Part shown: positions 33,454 to 42,589 of the stretch, one piece after another
Layout of the letters: every line of letters begins with the position of its first letter
How positions within the stretch are numbered: the first letter of the stretch is position 1
Assembly: GCA_903863295.1 (NCBI GenBank)
Contig: CAIPBM010000183.1
Location: 1-54,549 of the forward strand
DNA: 54,549 bases
Direction of reading: 5' to 3'
DNA from: an uncultured Verrucomicrobiota bacterium
GTDB lineage: Bacteria; Verrucomicrobiota; Verrucomicrobiia; Methylacidiphilales; UBA1321
Made by a program: the position numbers and the translations under genes
Notes under the pieces: model-generated
What the model was told of the DNA's origin: nothing
The model's input: the letters and a program-made list of their open reading frames with translations, nothing else
Database searches by the model: none

Positions 33454-34068
33454 CTAGGAAATATAGAGACCGCGACGTTTGATGTAGGCCGCAACGGGCC
33501 CCGGAACGAGATGATCAATCGGCAAACGTTGTTTCACGCGGTGACGAATTTCAGTGGCAGATATATCGACCCGACGCGGCTGCGGCAAGCCTAGAACGGC
33601 GGGGCCGCCTTTTTTACCTGCTATATCACCGCGCTGCAGAACGGCAAACTGAACCAATTTCCGCAATTCCGCCGCCCGGTGCCACTTGCCGAGATCGGCC
33701 AGTTGATCCGCGCCGATGAGCCAGAACAGCGTCGCGCGGGGAAAGGATTCGCGGATTTCCTGGGCGGTATCAAACGCATAGGAAGGCGCGGGTCGATCCA
33801 GTTCGCAGCGGGAGAGCCAGAAGCGGGGCTCGCTCTTGAGGGCACGTTTCAGGAGCGATAGGCGCTCGACATCGGTGGCGCGGGGTTGGAGATCCTTGAA
33901 GGGCGAACGTCCACAGGGCACGAAGAGCACGGCATCCAGCTTGAGCTGCTCCAGGGCGTCGCGGGCCAGAATGAGATGGCCGTGATGAACCGGATCAAAC
34001 GTGCCACCGTAGATTCCCAATCGCAAACGGCGTGAACGCTTCGCGGGAGTTGCGGATTTTTGGGTCAT
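33454..34068 (-). CDS. nadD: Nicotinate-nucleotide adenylyltransferase
   Basis: 204 residues. NadD makes nicotinate adenine dinucleotide from NaMN and ATP. LGIYGGTFDPVHHGHLILA is the nucleotidyltransferase HxGH motif; FVPCGRSPFK and LFWLIGADQLADLGKWHRAAEL are NadD segments; VDISATEIRHRV is the ISSTxIR-type ATP motif. It overlaps the upstream GYF_2-RDD gene by 4 bp (ATGA) and is followed by rsfS. Confidence 0.94.
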   Translation of the reverse strand: MTQKSATPAKRSRRLRLGIYGGTFDPVHHGHLILARDALEQLKLDAVLFVPCGRSPFKDLQPRATDVERLSLLKRALKSEPRFWLSRCELDRPAPSYAFDTAQEIRESFPRATLFWLIGADQLADLGKWHRAAELRKLVQFAVLQRGDIAGKKGGPAVLGLPQPRRVDISATEIRHRVKQRLPIDHLVPGPVAAYIKRRGLYIS

Positions 34069-34757
34069 TTCTCCACCACACAGGTTCCGGCGAGGAAATC
34101 GTGAAAGGCCCGCCGTTGGGGATTGAAGAACGCGTATGCAAACGGAATCCCGAGAAGATAGAAGGAAAAGGAAAAGGCGATCCCGCGCGTGAGGCTCTGC
34201 ACAAACGAGGGCTTCTGCCCCGCGTGGTTAACCACGCGAATACGCAGGATGGACTTCCCCGGCGTCTTCCCATGCGCGGCATAGAAGCCGGATAAATAGA
34301 GCGTAAGCATCAGGTAGGAAATGAAATTGCCGATCGTGAGGTAAAACCGGAAATCCGATGAAACCGGGTCTTGCGGATGCTGGAGGAGATTCACCATCTG
34401 CTCCTCCCAGTTGGGGGAGTAAGTCGACATCACCACGTAGATGATCGGTGAGGCCAGAATGCTGCTGAGAATGAAATCGAGCACGCTGGCGAGAATCCTC
34501 CGCCAGTAAGGCGCGAGCGTCAGTCCGGCCAACCCACCCAGTCCGGTTCCGCCTCCCTGAACCTCGGCCAGGAGCGCGACCAATTCCGGATAACTCTGCC
34601 AGGGTTGCCATGCCGCGTCAAAGCCACCGGCCCGCACCTCAGTGCCGAGACCGGCGCGGTTTTCCCGCACCCACTCGCGGAGTTCATCGATTCCCGCCGG
34701 GCCATATTCCTGGCCATCATCCCCGCGTATCCAATAATCCCGATTTTCCGGCAACAT
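34065..34757 (-). CDS. GYF_2 (DUF4339)-RDD family membrane protein, second copy
   Basis: 230 residues. The N-terminal ~60 residues are a GYF_2 module (YWIRGDDGQEYGPAGIDEL ... WQPWQSYPEL), and from ~80 an RDD domain follows with helices near 85-105, 145-165 and 180-205. The RDD signature APYWRRILASVLDFIL is followed by GKTPGKSILRIRVVN and the conserved end QRRAFHDFLAGTCVV. It is paralogous in layout to 720-1484, but the sequences are not close by eye. It is coupled to nadD by ATGA, and its function is unknown. Confidence 0.85.
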   Translation of the reverse strand: MLPENRDYWIRGDDGQEYGPAGIDELREWVRENRAGLGTEVRAGGFDAAWQPWQSYPELVALLAEVQGGGTGLGGLAGLTLAPYWRRILASVLDFILSSILASPIIYVVMSTYSPNWEEQMVNLLQHPQDPVSSDFRFYLTIGNFISYLMLTLYLSGFYAAHGKTPGKSILRIRVVNHAGQKPSFVQSLTRGIAFSFSFYLLGIPFAYAFFNPQRRAFHDFLAGTCVVEK

Positions 34758-34885
34758 GCCTCCACTTGTAGCAGATTCGTCCGCGGACAGACAGGGGGAG
34801 TTTTATCTGTCTCCTTTCGTTAATTCCGCAATTCCGTCAAAAAATCTTCCCCTCGGTCGCCCAAAGGCGATAAAACTATGGCATC

Positions 34886-35146
34886 ATGATTCGAGCTCAA
34901 GTCATCGTTCGCCCCCGCGCCAGCATTTTTGACCCCCAGGGAGACGCGGTTGGCCGCGCCATCCAGCACCTCGGAGTTTCCTCCCTCAAACAGGCCCATG
35001 TCGGCAAGTTCATTGAACTGGAACTTGATGGCGATGATGTCGAGGCCGCGCGCACTCAGCTCGAGACGATCTGCAAGGATCTCCTCTCCAACCCGGTGAT
35101 CGAGGACTACGCGCTGACCCTGCACCCAATCGGGAAGGACGCCTGA
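34886..35146 (+). CDS. purS: Phosphoribosylformylglycinamidine synthase subunit PurS
   Basis: 86 residues. PurS is the small subunit bridging PurL and PurQ in the three-part FGAM synthase of purine synthesis. RAQVIVRPRASIFDPQGDAVGRAIQHLG is its signature, and the last residues (LLSNPVIEDYAL) match too. Its stop and the purQ start share one base (TGATG), so the two are coupled. It heads a plus-strand operon. Confidence 0.93.
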   Translation: MIRAQVIVRPRASIFDPQGDAVGRAIQHLGVSSLKQAHVGKFIELELDGDDVEAARTQLETICKDLLSNPVIEDYALTLHPIGKDA

Positions 35147-35856
35147 TGCGCTGGGCCGTTCTTCAGTGTCCCGGCTCCAATTGCGACCAGGACGCCTTTC
35201 ACGTTCTCAAGCATGTGCTCGGCCAGGAGGTCGAGTATGTCTGGCATAAGGAGACCTCACTCCAGGGTGCCGATGGCATCGTGCTGCCCGGCGGCTTTTC
35301 GTATGGCGATTACCTTCGCTGCGGGGCCATCGCGCGTTTCTCGCCGATCATGCCCGCGATCAAGGAAGCGGCCGCACAGGGCAAGACCGTGCTCGGCATC
35401 TGCAACGGGTTCCAGATTCTTTGTGAATCGGGCCTGCTCCCCGGTGTGCTGGTTCGCAACAACAGCCTCCATTTCCGCTGCGAAACGATTCCGGTGCGGG
35501 TGGAGCAGACGGAAAATCGCTTCACCCACCGCTACAAGGTCGGGCAGGTTCTCCACCTCCCCATCGCCCACGGCGAGGGTCATTACGTGGCCGATGAAGC
35601 GACGCTTGATTCCCTCTTCGCGAACAAGCAGGTGCTCTTCACCTATAGCGACGCCCAGGGTGGAACCTCCCCGGGATCGAACCCAAACGGTTCCCAGCGC
35701 AACATCGCCGGGATCACCAATCGCGAAGGTAACGTCCTCGGCCTGATGCCTCACCCGGAACGGGCCGCGGAAAAGATCCTCGGCAGCGACGACGGGCTGG
35801 GAATTTTTGAATCGATTCTCGTCCATCACGGTGCGTCGGTTCCGGCGACGGCATGA
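35146..35856 (+). CDS. purQ: Phosphoribosylformylglycinamidine synthase subunit PurQ
   Basis: 236 residues. The glutaminase subunit: LPGGFSYGDYLRCGAIARF, then LGICNGFQIL with the nucleophilic Cys, and LMPHPERA with the His-Glu of the triad. It supplies ammonia to PurL. The overlap with purS shows coupling. After the stop there is a 69-bp gap before the ORF6N gene, which separates it from purL. Confidence 0.95.
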   Translation: MRWAVLQCPGSNCDQDAFHVLKHVLGQEVEYVWHKETSLQGADGIVLPGGFSYGDYLRCGAIARFSPIMPAIKEAAAQGKTVLGICNGFQILCESGLLPGVLVRNNSLHFRCETIPVRVEQTENRFTHRYKVGQVLHLPIAHGEGHYVADEATLDSLFANKQVLFTYSDAQGGTSPGSNPNGSQRNIAGITNREGNVLGLMPHPERAAEKILGSDDGLGIFESILVHHGASVPATA

Positions 35857-35925
35857 AAACCCTTTGAGGCCGCCAATTGCGACCTTGAAGCAGAAGACCG
35901 ATTTAAATTCACCTTTTAAACGTCC

Positions 35926-36498
35926 ATGGCACCGGAATCCATCCCTACCCAAGACATCACCTCGCTCATCACGACGATTCGTGGACTGCGCGTGATTTTG
36001 GCCGCGGATTTAGCCAAATTGTATGGAATTCCTACCTTCCGACTAAACGAAGCGATCAAGCGCAACAAGACGAGGTTTCCCACTGACTTCATGTTTCAAC
36101 TCACACGCTCGGAAGCAGTTACCCATTCAACATCGCAAAATGCGATGTTGAAACAGGGAGCTAACGTCAAGCACCTTCCTTATGCCTTCACGGAGCATGG
36201 CGCCATCATGGCCGCCAACGTGCTGAATAGTCCGCAAGCTGTGGCCATGAGCGTCTATGTCATCCGCGCCTTCATTCAGCAGCGCGAGGTCTTGAGCGCC
36301 AACGAGGCGATCCTGAAAAGACTGGCCGAAATCGATAAGACCCTTCTGCAGCACAATGCCGCCCTGCGCGATGTTTACCAGAAGCTGATGCCCTTGCTGC
36401 AACCACCGCCGGAAACACCGCGTCCCACCATCGGGTTTCACGAGCCCAAGGCCCGCTACGGCTCCTTAAAAAAATTAAGCATTTCGCAATCCCGTTAA
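35926..36498 (+). CDS. ORF6N-domain protein inserted between purQ and purL
   Basis: 190 residues. The N-terminal ~90 residues form the ORF6N domain known from phage and mobile-element DNA-binding proteins: [43 protein letters not shown], and after a short insert [20 protein letters not shown] helical C-terminal part (~110-160) follows. Its place inside the pur operon, plus the unrelated function, points to a late insertion. It contains a 12-bp perfect palindrome at 36126-36152. The direction matches the operon, so purL may still be co-transcribed. What it binds or regulates is not known. Confidence 0.85.
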   Translation: MAPESIPTQDITSLITTIRGLRVILAADLAKLYGIPTFRLNEAIKRNKTRFPTDFMFQLTRSEAVTHSTSQNAMLKQGANVKHLPYAFTEHGAIMAANVLNSPQAVAMSVYVIRAFIQQREVLSANEAILKRLAEIDKTLLQHNAALRDVYQKLMPLLQPPPETPRPTIGFHEPKARYGSLKKLSISQSR

Positions 36499-36518
36499 TT
36501 CCGTCAAAATTTCCTCTC

Positions 36519-38765
36519 ATGCCCGATCCTGCCATCACCCCCGACCTCATCGCCAAGCACGGCATTACGCCGGACGAATATCAGCGCATCAAGGACATCC
36601 TGAAGCGCGAGCCGAACTTCACCGAGCTGGGCATCTTCTCCGTCATGTGGAGCGAGCACTGCTCTTACAAGAACTCACGCCTGGAGTTGCGTAAATTCCC
36701 CACCACCGGGCCACGCGTGCTGGTCAAGGCGGGCGAGGAAAACGCCGGCGTGATCGATATTGGCGACGGCTGGGGCATCGCCTTCAAGATGGAATCGCAC
36801 AACCATCCGAGCGCGGTCGAACCTTTCCAGGGCGCGGCCACCGGCGTCGGCGGCATCCTGCGCGACATCTTCACCATGGGCGCACGCCCGGTCTTCCTGA
36901 TGAATTCGCTCCGTTTCGGCGACATCCGGCCTACTGCTCCCAACGGCGCGACAAATCGCCGCCTGCTCTCCGGCGTGGTCTCGGGCATCGCCCACTACGG
37001 CAATTGCATCGGCGTGCCCACGGTTGGCGGCGAGATTTATTTTGATGCTTCCTACGACGGCAATCCGCTGGTCAATGTCTTCGCGCTCGGCACGCTGCGC
37101 ACGGACGAAATCCGGCGTGGCGCGGCCACCGGGGCGGGTAATCCCGTTTTCTATGTTGGCGCACGGACGGGTCGCGATGGACTCGCGGGCGCAGCCTTCG
37201 CCTCGCGCGATTTGACCGAGGATTCCAAAGCCGACCGTCCCGCTGTGCAGGTCGGCGATCCCTTCATTGAGAAGCTATTGCTCGAGGCCTGCCTGGAACT
37301 CTTCCAGCATCCCGAAGCCGTGGTCGGCGTCCAGGACATGGGCGCGGCGGGCCTGACCTGTTCCACCTGCGAAACCGCCAGCCGCGGCAACAGCGGCATC
37401 GAGATTGATCTCGCGCTCGTGCCGCAACGCGAGCCAGGCATGACGCCTTACGAGACGATGTTGTCCGAGTCACAGGAGCGGATGCTTATCATCGTCCGCA
37501 AAGGTCATGAAAAAACCGTGACCGATATCTTCGAGAAGTGGGACCTCCCCTGCGCCTTGATCGGCCAGGTCACCGAGGACGGACTGATGCGGGTCAAGAA
37601 CCATGGCGAGACCGTGGTGGAAATTCCCGCCAAGCAGCTCGCGGACGAAGCCCCCGTTTACAAGCGCGAGGCCAGGCGTCCCGCCGATCTCGACGCCAAG
37701 CAGCACCTCCTGCTTGCTTCGATCCCACAAGCCGACATCGAATCGACCTTGCCGAAACTCCTGGCCACGCCCGATCTCGCCTCCAAGCGCTGGGTCTATC
37801 GCCAGTATGATCACATGGTGCGCGTCGGCACGGTCACGCCGCCCGGTAGCGATGCCGCCGTCGTGCGTATCCCCACCGGCGACAAGACGTGGAAATATCT
37901 CGCCGCCTCGGTCGATTGCAATGCCCACTATGTCGCCGCTGAACCGAAACTCGGCGCGCTAATCGCCGTTGCTGAATGCGCGCGGAATCTCGCCATGACC
38001 GGCGCGGAACCGCTGGCGCTGACCGATAATCTCAACTTTGGCAATCCCCACAACCCGGAGAATTTCTATATGCTCCAGCAGGCCGTCGATGGCCTCGCCG
38101 AAGGCTGCCGCGCGTTTGATATTCCCGTCACTGGCGGAAACGTGAGCCTCTACAACCAATCGCCCGCCGGTCCGATTGATCCAACGCCCACCGTCGGCAT
38201 CGTTGGCATCATCCGCGATCCAAAAGACATCACGCCATCTCATTTCCAAAATGAAGGCGACGCCATCCTCCTCGTCGGCAACGTCGGCGAGGAACTCGGT
38301 GCCAGTCTTTACCTCCGCGAAATCCACGGCCTCAAGAAAGGCCGCCCGCCCGAACTGGACATGCCCCGCGAGTTGAAGCTACACGAGGCCGTCCGTACCG
38401 CGATCCGTGCTGGCAATGTCCGGAGCGCTCACGATCTCGCCGAAGGCGGTCTGCTCGTCGCCCTCGCGGAATGCGGCATTGGCGGCAAGAAGCAACTCGG
38501 TGCCAACGTGAAACTGGAAATGCCTCACGCCCGCCTCGACGCCCTCCTCTTCGGTGAAAGCCAGAGCCGCGCCATCCTCACTACCCCGGCGGATAAAGCC
38601 GCCACCCTCCTCGCCCAGTTGGAATCGCTCGGGGTTCGCGCCCGCCAGATTGGAACCGTGGGCGGCAATGAACTCGGGGTGGAAATCGGCAATACCCATC
38701 TCAAGTGGGACGTCGCGGCGCTTTATAAGACGTGGGATAACGCTCTGGATACCTACCTGTCCTGA
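36519..38765 (+). CDS. purL: Phosphoribosylformylglycinamidine synthase subunit PurL
   Basis: 748 residues, the small-subunit PurL typical of bacteria that also have PurS and Pur[16 protein letters not shown] is the N-terminal catalytic-His motif; [30 protein letters not shown] binds [19 protein letters not shown] and [12 protein letters not shown] follow. [16 protein letters not shown] is the C-terminal ATP/Mg domain. It is 20 bp after the ORF6N gene. The 38766-38793 gap to the convergent lactonase gene carries a small CTGAAGC/GCTTCAG hairpin. Confidence 0.96.
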   Translation: MPDPAITPDLIAKHGITPDEYQRIKDILKREPNFTELGIFSVMWSEHCSYKNSRLELRKFPTTGPRVLVKAGEENAGVIDIGDGWGIAFKMESHNHPSAVEPFQGAATGVGGILRDIFTMGARPVFLMNSLRFGDIRPTAPNGATNRRLLSGVVSGIAHYGNCIGVPTVGGEIYFDASYDGNPLVNVFALGTLRTDEIRRGAATGAGNPVFYVGARTGRDGLAGAAFASRDLTEDSKADRPAVQVGDPFIEKLLLEACLELFQHPEAVVGVQDMGAAGLTCSTCETASRGNSGIEIDLALVPQREPGMTPYETMLSESQERMLIIVRKGHEKTVTDIFEKWDLPCALIGQVTEDGLMRVKNHGETVVEIPAKQLADEAPVYKREARRPADLDAKQHLLLASIPQADIESTLPKLLATPDLASKRWVYRQYDHMVRVGTVTPPGSDAAVVRIPTGDKTWKYLAASVDCNAHYVAAEPKLGALIAVAECARNLAMTGAEPLALTDNLNFGNPHNPENFYMLQQAVDGLAEGCRAFDIPVTGGNVSLYNQSPAGPIDPTPTVGIVGIIRDPKDITPSHFQNEGDAILLVGNVGEELGASLYLREIHGLKKGRPPELDMPRELKLHEAVRTAIRAGNVRSAHDLAEGGLLVALAECGIGGKKQLGANVKLEMPHARLDALLFGESQSRAILTTPADKAATLLAQLESLGVRARQIGTVGGNELGVEIGNTHLKWDVAALYKTWDNALDTYLS

Positions 38766-38793
38766 AGCCCGCTTCAGAGCATGACCAAGTCGG

Positions 38794-39909
38794 TTACTTA
38801 CCCACAAAAAGCACGCAAACCGGCGTGCCCACATTTGCCGATTGATCCGTCGGCGACAATTGTCCGGTCGCCTGATCAATTTTGAACACAGCGATCTTGT
38901 CATCTTTCTGGCCAGCGGCGATCAACCAGTGTCCTGCCGGGTCAATCGCGAAACTGCGGGGAAACTTCACCACGGATGGAGTGCTTTGCAGGAAGGTCAA
39001 CCGCCCATCCGTGGCAATGGAGAAAACGGTGAGTGTATCGCATCCCCGGTTGGAGACGTAGAGCCATTTGCCCGAGGGATGCACGGCTATCTCTGCGATG
39101 GTGACCTCCTCAGTTGATGTTCCGGGTGGTAACGTCGGTACGGTCTCCATCAGCGTCAGTTGGCCGGTTGCCGCATCCCGTGCGAAGACCGATACACTCA
39201 ACCCCATCTCATTCGCTACATAAACGAAATGGCCGTGAGGTGAGAAAGCCAGATGCCGTGGCCCACCGCCGGGCGTGACTTTGACTGCGGGTGGATCGCT
39301 CGGAGTCAGGGTGCCAAGACCGGCGTCTAACTTGAAAATCCAGATGCTGTCGCTGCCGAGATCGCACGCATAGACGAAATGGTTTTCCGGGTCGGGATAG
39401 ATCGAATGGGCGTGAGGCTTTTTCTGCCGGTTCGGATTAGGGCCGGAACCGGTAAAGGAAACCAGGGTGGTCCTCTCAGTTAAGCGACCATCCGGTTGGG
39501 CCTGAAATGCCGCCACGTTTCCACCGCCATAATTCGCCACGAAAACATGGTGCCCTGTCGCATCCACCGAAACATGGCAGGCATCTTCGCCACCCGCGGG
39601 ACGCTCGTCCAGAAGTGCGAGGGTTCCGTTCACGTTTCGTCGGTAGGCCTCGACGGCGCTTCCGTTGGGGGTGCTAATCGCGGCATAGAGAAATTTTTTG
39701 TCGGGGGAAAGGGCGAGAAAATTAGGATTCTTCGTTGCCGCCGCCAGCGTGATCGGCCCCAGTTTTCCCGTCTCCCTATCCAAACTACCGAGGTAGATAC
39801 CCTGGCTGGTCGAATGCCCGGTCATGGTGCCAATGTAGAAAGGAATTTCCATGGCAAAAAGGGAACGGGAGAAACTCGTTACGCAAAGCAGAATCAGCAG
39901 CGCTCTCAT
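38794..39909 (-). CDS. Exported lactonase-family beta-propeller protein
   Basis: 371 residues from ATG 39909. Residues ~1-20 form a signal peptide (MRALLILLCVTSFSRSLFA). The rest is a seven-bladed propeller of the YbhE/6-phosphogluconolactonase type: FYIGTMTGHSTSQGIYLGSLD, NPNFLALSPDKKFLYAA, HVSVDATGHHVFVANYGGGNVAAF and HLAFSPHGHFVYVANEM. Bacterial members of this family hydrolyse 6-phosphogluconolactone in the cytosol, but the export signal here suggests a different, periplasmic substrate. It follows cysC on the same strand after 15 bp. Confidence 0.88.
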   Translation of the reverse strand: MRALLILLCVTSFSRSLFAMEIPFYIGTMTGHSTSQGIYLGSLDRETGKLGPITLAAATKNPNFLALSPDKKFLYAAISTPNGSAVEAYRRNVNGTLALLDERPAGGEDACHVSVDATGHHVFVANYGGGNVAAFQAQPDGRLTERTTLVSFTGSGPNPNRQKKPHAHSIYPDPENHFVYACDLGSDSIWIFKLDAGLGTLTPSDPPAVKVTPGGGPRHLAFSPHGHFVYVANEMGLSVSVFARDAATGQLTLMETVPTLPPGTSTEEVTIAEIAVHPSGKWLYVSNRGCDTLTVFSIATDGRLTFLQSTPSVVKFPRSFAIDPAGHWLIAAGQKDDKIAVFKIDQATGQLSPTDQSANVGTPVCVLFVGK

Positions 39910-39924
39910 CAACGGAGAGCGGCG

Positions 39925-40518
39925 TCAGGCCGTCGCGCGAATCTGTTCGAGAACAAAGCGATGCAACGTCTCCAGCGATTCCTCCAGCGGTGTCGCTTCC
40001 GTGTTCAAGGTGAGATGCGCCTGCTTGGGCGGTTCAAAGGCCGATTCCTTGCCCGTAAAGTTCGGAACCAGTCCCGCCTGGACGCGGCGATAGAGGCCCT
40101 TCACGTCCCGTTTCTGGCAGGTCTCAAAGGAGCACTCGACGTAGATCTCGATCAGGTTTTCGGCCCCGATGATTTTCCGCGCGCTTTCGCGCAACGATTC
40201 CTTGGGCGTGATGAAAGAATTCAGGCAAATCACGCCTGAGTTCAAAAACAATTTGGAGACCTCTGCCACGCGCCGGATGTTTTCCTCCCGGTCCACATCG
40301 GTGAAGCCGAGACCCTTATTGAGCCCGTCACGAAGGTTGTCGCCATCCAGCAAGGCTGTTACGTAGCCGTCGATGAAGAGCCGATGTTCCAGCGCCGTGG
40401 TCAGCGTGCTTTTACCGGAGCCGGAGAGACCGAAGAGCCAGATGACCTTGGCCTTCTGTTTCAATTTCTTTTCCCGCTCCGCACGGCTCAACATCTGCGA
40501 GTAGATAGGGTAAATCAT
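39925..40518 (-). CDS. cysC: Adenylylsulfate kinase
   Basis: 197 residues. CysC phosphorylates APS to PAPS in sulfate activation. VIWLFGLSGSGKSTLTTALEHRL is the Walker A loop; LLDGDNLRDGLNKGLGFTDVDREENIRR is the APS-binding segment. The catalytic phosphoryl-accepting Ser is in ICLNSFITPKE, and NLIEIYVECSFETCQKRDVKGLYRRV closes the lid region. No cysD/cysN is visible near it, so the gene is isolated here. Confidence 0.93.
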   Translation of the reverse strand: MIYPIYSQMLSRAEREKKLKQKAKVIWLFGLSGSGKSTLTTALEHRLFIDGYVTALLDGDNLRDGLNKGLGFTDVDREENIRRVAEVSKLFLNSGVICLNSFITPKESLRESARKIIGAENLIEIYVECSFETCQKRDVKGLYRRVQAGLVPNFTGKESAFEPPKQAHLTLNTEATPLEESLETLHRFVLEQIRATA

Positions 40519-40552
40519 TTTATGGATGGTTGAGGATGACTAAAAATAATCC

Positions 40553-40640
40553 GCCGGACTGAGCTTGTCGAAAGATTCGTTCTGCTTGCATTTCCAGGCC
40601 TACAGAATTGTTTCTTCGCTGAACTTAGGATGACAAAATT
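40553..40640. repeat. Degenerate copy of the dispersed repeat
   Basis: GACTGAGCTTGTCGAAAGAT (from about 40556) and CTGAACTTAGGATGACAA (about 40618) are mutated arms of the dispersed palindrome found at 13909 and 25619. The 40519-40671 interval holds nothing else. Confidence 0.55.
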
Positions 40641-40671
40641 TACAGGGAACCAACGCTGGGCTCTCTCCCGG

Positions 40672-42171
40672 CTAATTCTTCTTTTGTTCCGCTGTCGGCG
40701 TCGCCGGATTGGTTGTGGCACCCGCAATGACGGTTGATCCAGAGTAGGCTTTCACCAAACCCTGGGTCACGCAATCGGCATATTCGCGGAAAATGCTGGT
40801 GTAGCTCTTCTTGTCGAAAGTGCGCTGTCCGTCGTAATCGCCAGCGAGCAGGCGCTGATAAACCACCTCGTTATTCATGAAATAGGGCTCGGTGCAGACA
40901 ACCGGGCCATCGTATTCGCGGTTGGCGGCAAGGTTCCGCGCGACGACATAGGGATTACCCGGAATCACCGAGCGGGTCGTAGCCGAGTCGCCATACCTGA
41001 CCGGGCCGAGCCCCGTCTTCTGCGTGAAAACGGAGGAGATGTCTCCGGCCACTTCCGCCTCAATATCGGAACCGCCCTCGACCATTTTGTAGACGCAACG
41101 GCGCTGCATTTCGGGATCGGCCATTTCCGACTTGGTATAGCTGCCGCCAACAAAAAAGATATTCGCGTTGCCGTTCGTGACGTGGCCGCGGCCACTGCCG
41201 GGGGTCGCGTCGATGTAAAGCGTGACCGTGATATCGGGGACAAAGTTATTGCGAATACGGCTGCCCCGCTCCTTGATTTCGGAGCAGCGATAGAAAAGGA
41301 ATTCCGCCAGGTCCATGAGCCGTGCCCCAAAGAGAAGATTCAGCTTATCCGGCGGCAGCGCGCGCAGGTTGGTGCCCCGAGAGGAATGGGCCAATAACAT
41401 CTCGCGCGCTTCCGGTACCATATCCTCTGGGCGATAAGGCGTGACCGGTTCGGTCGAGTCGCGCACGACGAAGACCGTCGCGCCGAGATTGGTCAGCTCC
41501 TGCTTAAGAATACGCCCCGTGATCAGGTTAAGATCGCCTTCCTGCACGGGGGCGCTGCCCTTGTAACGGGTGCTCCGTTCCTCCATCTGCGCCCAAGGTC
41601 CACCGATGTGACCGGGATCAATCGCGACGCGCAGACCGCTCAACGGCTTATCGAGGGGATGATTTTCCGCACGAAATTCCGCCGGGGTGCGGAACCAGCG
41701 CATCGGCGGCTGAGGCTTGCCGGGCGGCGCGAAATCGAGCACGAATTGCGGGACACTCCGGTCCTTGGTCGAGGGATAGATGACCACGCGCGAGTCGTTG
41801 ATATCCAGGTAAGCGGGGAAAACGCCGAACGGATCGTAAAGAGTGTGGAGCTTCTCCTCGAATTGCTGCCGGGTGATCGTTCCCTGGTAGAGATCAAGCG
41901 GAAACCATGGGTTCGGCGTCGGCCAGCGGGGCGAGCCGGTGGGCGATTTGAGATGGCGGAGCTCGGCGATGCTCCGGGCATCCGCGGCCGATTGCGGGGT
42001 GACCTGGGGGTACGTGACGAGCGGGGGCAACTCCGTCATCGGAGTGGAAGGCGGGGGAGGTGTACTCGGCGTACCCGTGGGTTTGGCTCCCGCGCAGGGG
42101 CAGAAAAGGGCTCCAGCTCCCAGCAGGGCTGCCATCCCATAGATACTCGACTTCGATCGGCCCCAAAGCAT
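40672..42171 (-). CDS. Exported amidase_3-like (peptidoglycan amidase fold) protein with altered zinc site
   Basis: 499 residues. Signal peptide ~1-30 (possibly lipoprotein-like, ALFCPCAGA), then a Pro/Thr linker. The amidase_3 domain starts LRVAIDPGHIGGPWAQMEER, giving the first zinc His; VQEGDLNLITGRILKQELTNLGATVFVVRD gives the Glu and the following beta strand. The third ligand region, usually S-I-H-A-N, reads TLYIDAT here; a later GRGHVTNGNA might supply a His. CTEPYFMNNE keeps the final catalytic Glu type. It is divergent from the murQ fusion across the 42172-42589 repeat. Whether it cleaves peptidoglycan is open. Confidence 0.78.
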   Translation of the reverse strand: MLWGRSKSSIYGMAALLGAGALFCPCAGAKPTGTPSTPPPPSTPMTELPPLVTYPQVTPQSAADARSIAELRHLKSPTGSPRWPTPNPWFPLDLYQGTITRQQFEEKLHTLYDPFGVFPAYLDINDSRVVIYPSTKDRSVPQFVLDFAPPGKPQPPMRWFRTPAEFRAENHPLDKPLSGLRVAIDPGHIGGPWAQMEERSTRYKGSAPVQEGDLNLITGRILKQELTNLGATVFVVRDSTEPVTPYRPEDMVPEAREMLLAHSSRGTNLRALPPDKLNLLFGARLMDLAEFLFYRCSEIKERGSRIRNNFVPDITVTLYIDATPGSGRGHVTNGNANIFFVGGSYTKSEMADPEMQRRCVYKMVEGGSDIEAEVAGDISSVFTQKTGLGPVRYGDSATTRSVIPGNPYVVARNLAANREYDGPVVCTEPYFMNNEVVYQRLLAGDYDGQRTFDKKSYTSIFREYADCVTQGLVKAYSGSTVIAGATTNPATPTAEQKKN

Positions 42172-42240
42172 AGCCGCTAAAGCTGTCAGCGCTTGGTTAA
42201 AAACGCAAGAACCTATCGAGAATTCTGATTTCGAACTGCT

Positions 42241-42525
42241 GTCATCCTGAGCGGAGGCGAGCCCATGCCTATCCTTTTCTCACAGACACACTCGAGCCGC
42301 AGTCGAAGGACCTAGCTCAGATGTATGAGGATTAGATCAGTGTCATAAGACTTACTTTACGAAAGGTATGTTCCCCTCTTCTGCTACCTTGCGGACGTGC
42401 CGTTTCAAGGCAAGATTCTCTGGGCTATCAATACGGGTTGCTTCATTGAGCTAGGTCCTTCGACTGCGGCTCGGGTGACTCCGTTGAGTAGAGGGTATCA
42501 GTAGCTCGCCTCCGCTCAGGATGAC
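42241..42525. repeat. 285-bp nested inverted repeat
   Basis: Outer arms 42241-42262 and 42504-42525 (22 bp) and inner arms 42293-42319 and 42447-42473 (27 bp) are exact reverse complements. The inserts between outer and inner arms are 30 bp on both sides but do not pair. The outer-plus-inner sequence resembles the dispersed repeat (TCATCCTGAGCggAG ... TCGAAGGAC) split by a 30-bp or longer insertion in both arms. The remaining 42320-42446 spacer has no gene. Confidence 0.85.
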
Positions 42526-42589
42526 GAAGGTTAAGGAGAGACGAATCACCCGCTTGCCATTGTGGCCTCGAAACGGCGATAGTGGCAGG

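Noticed and set aside
42241-42525. Possible CRISPR array or insertion sequence at the nested repeat
   Set aside because: There is no regular repeat-spacer unit, no transposase frame and no target-site duplication; it is an inverted-repeat element only.
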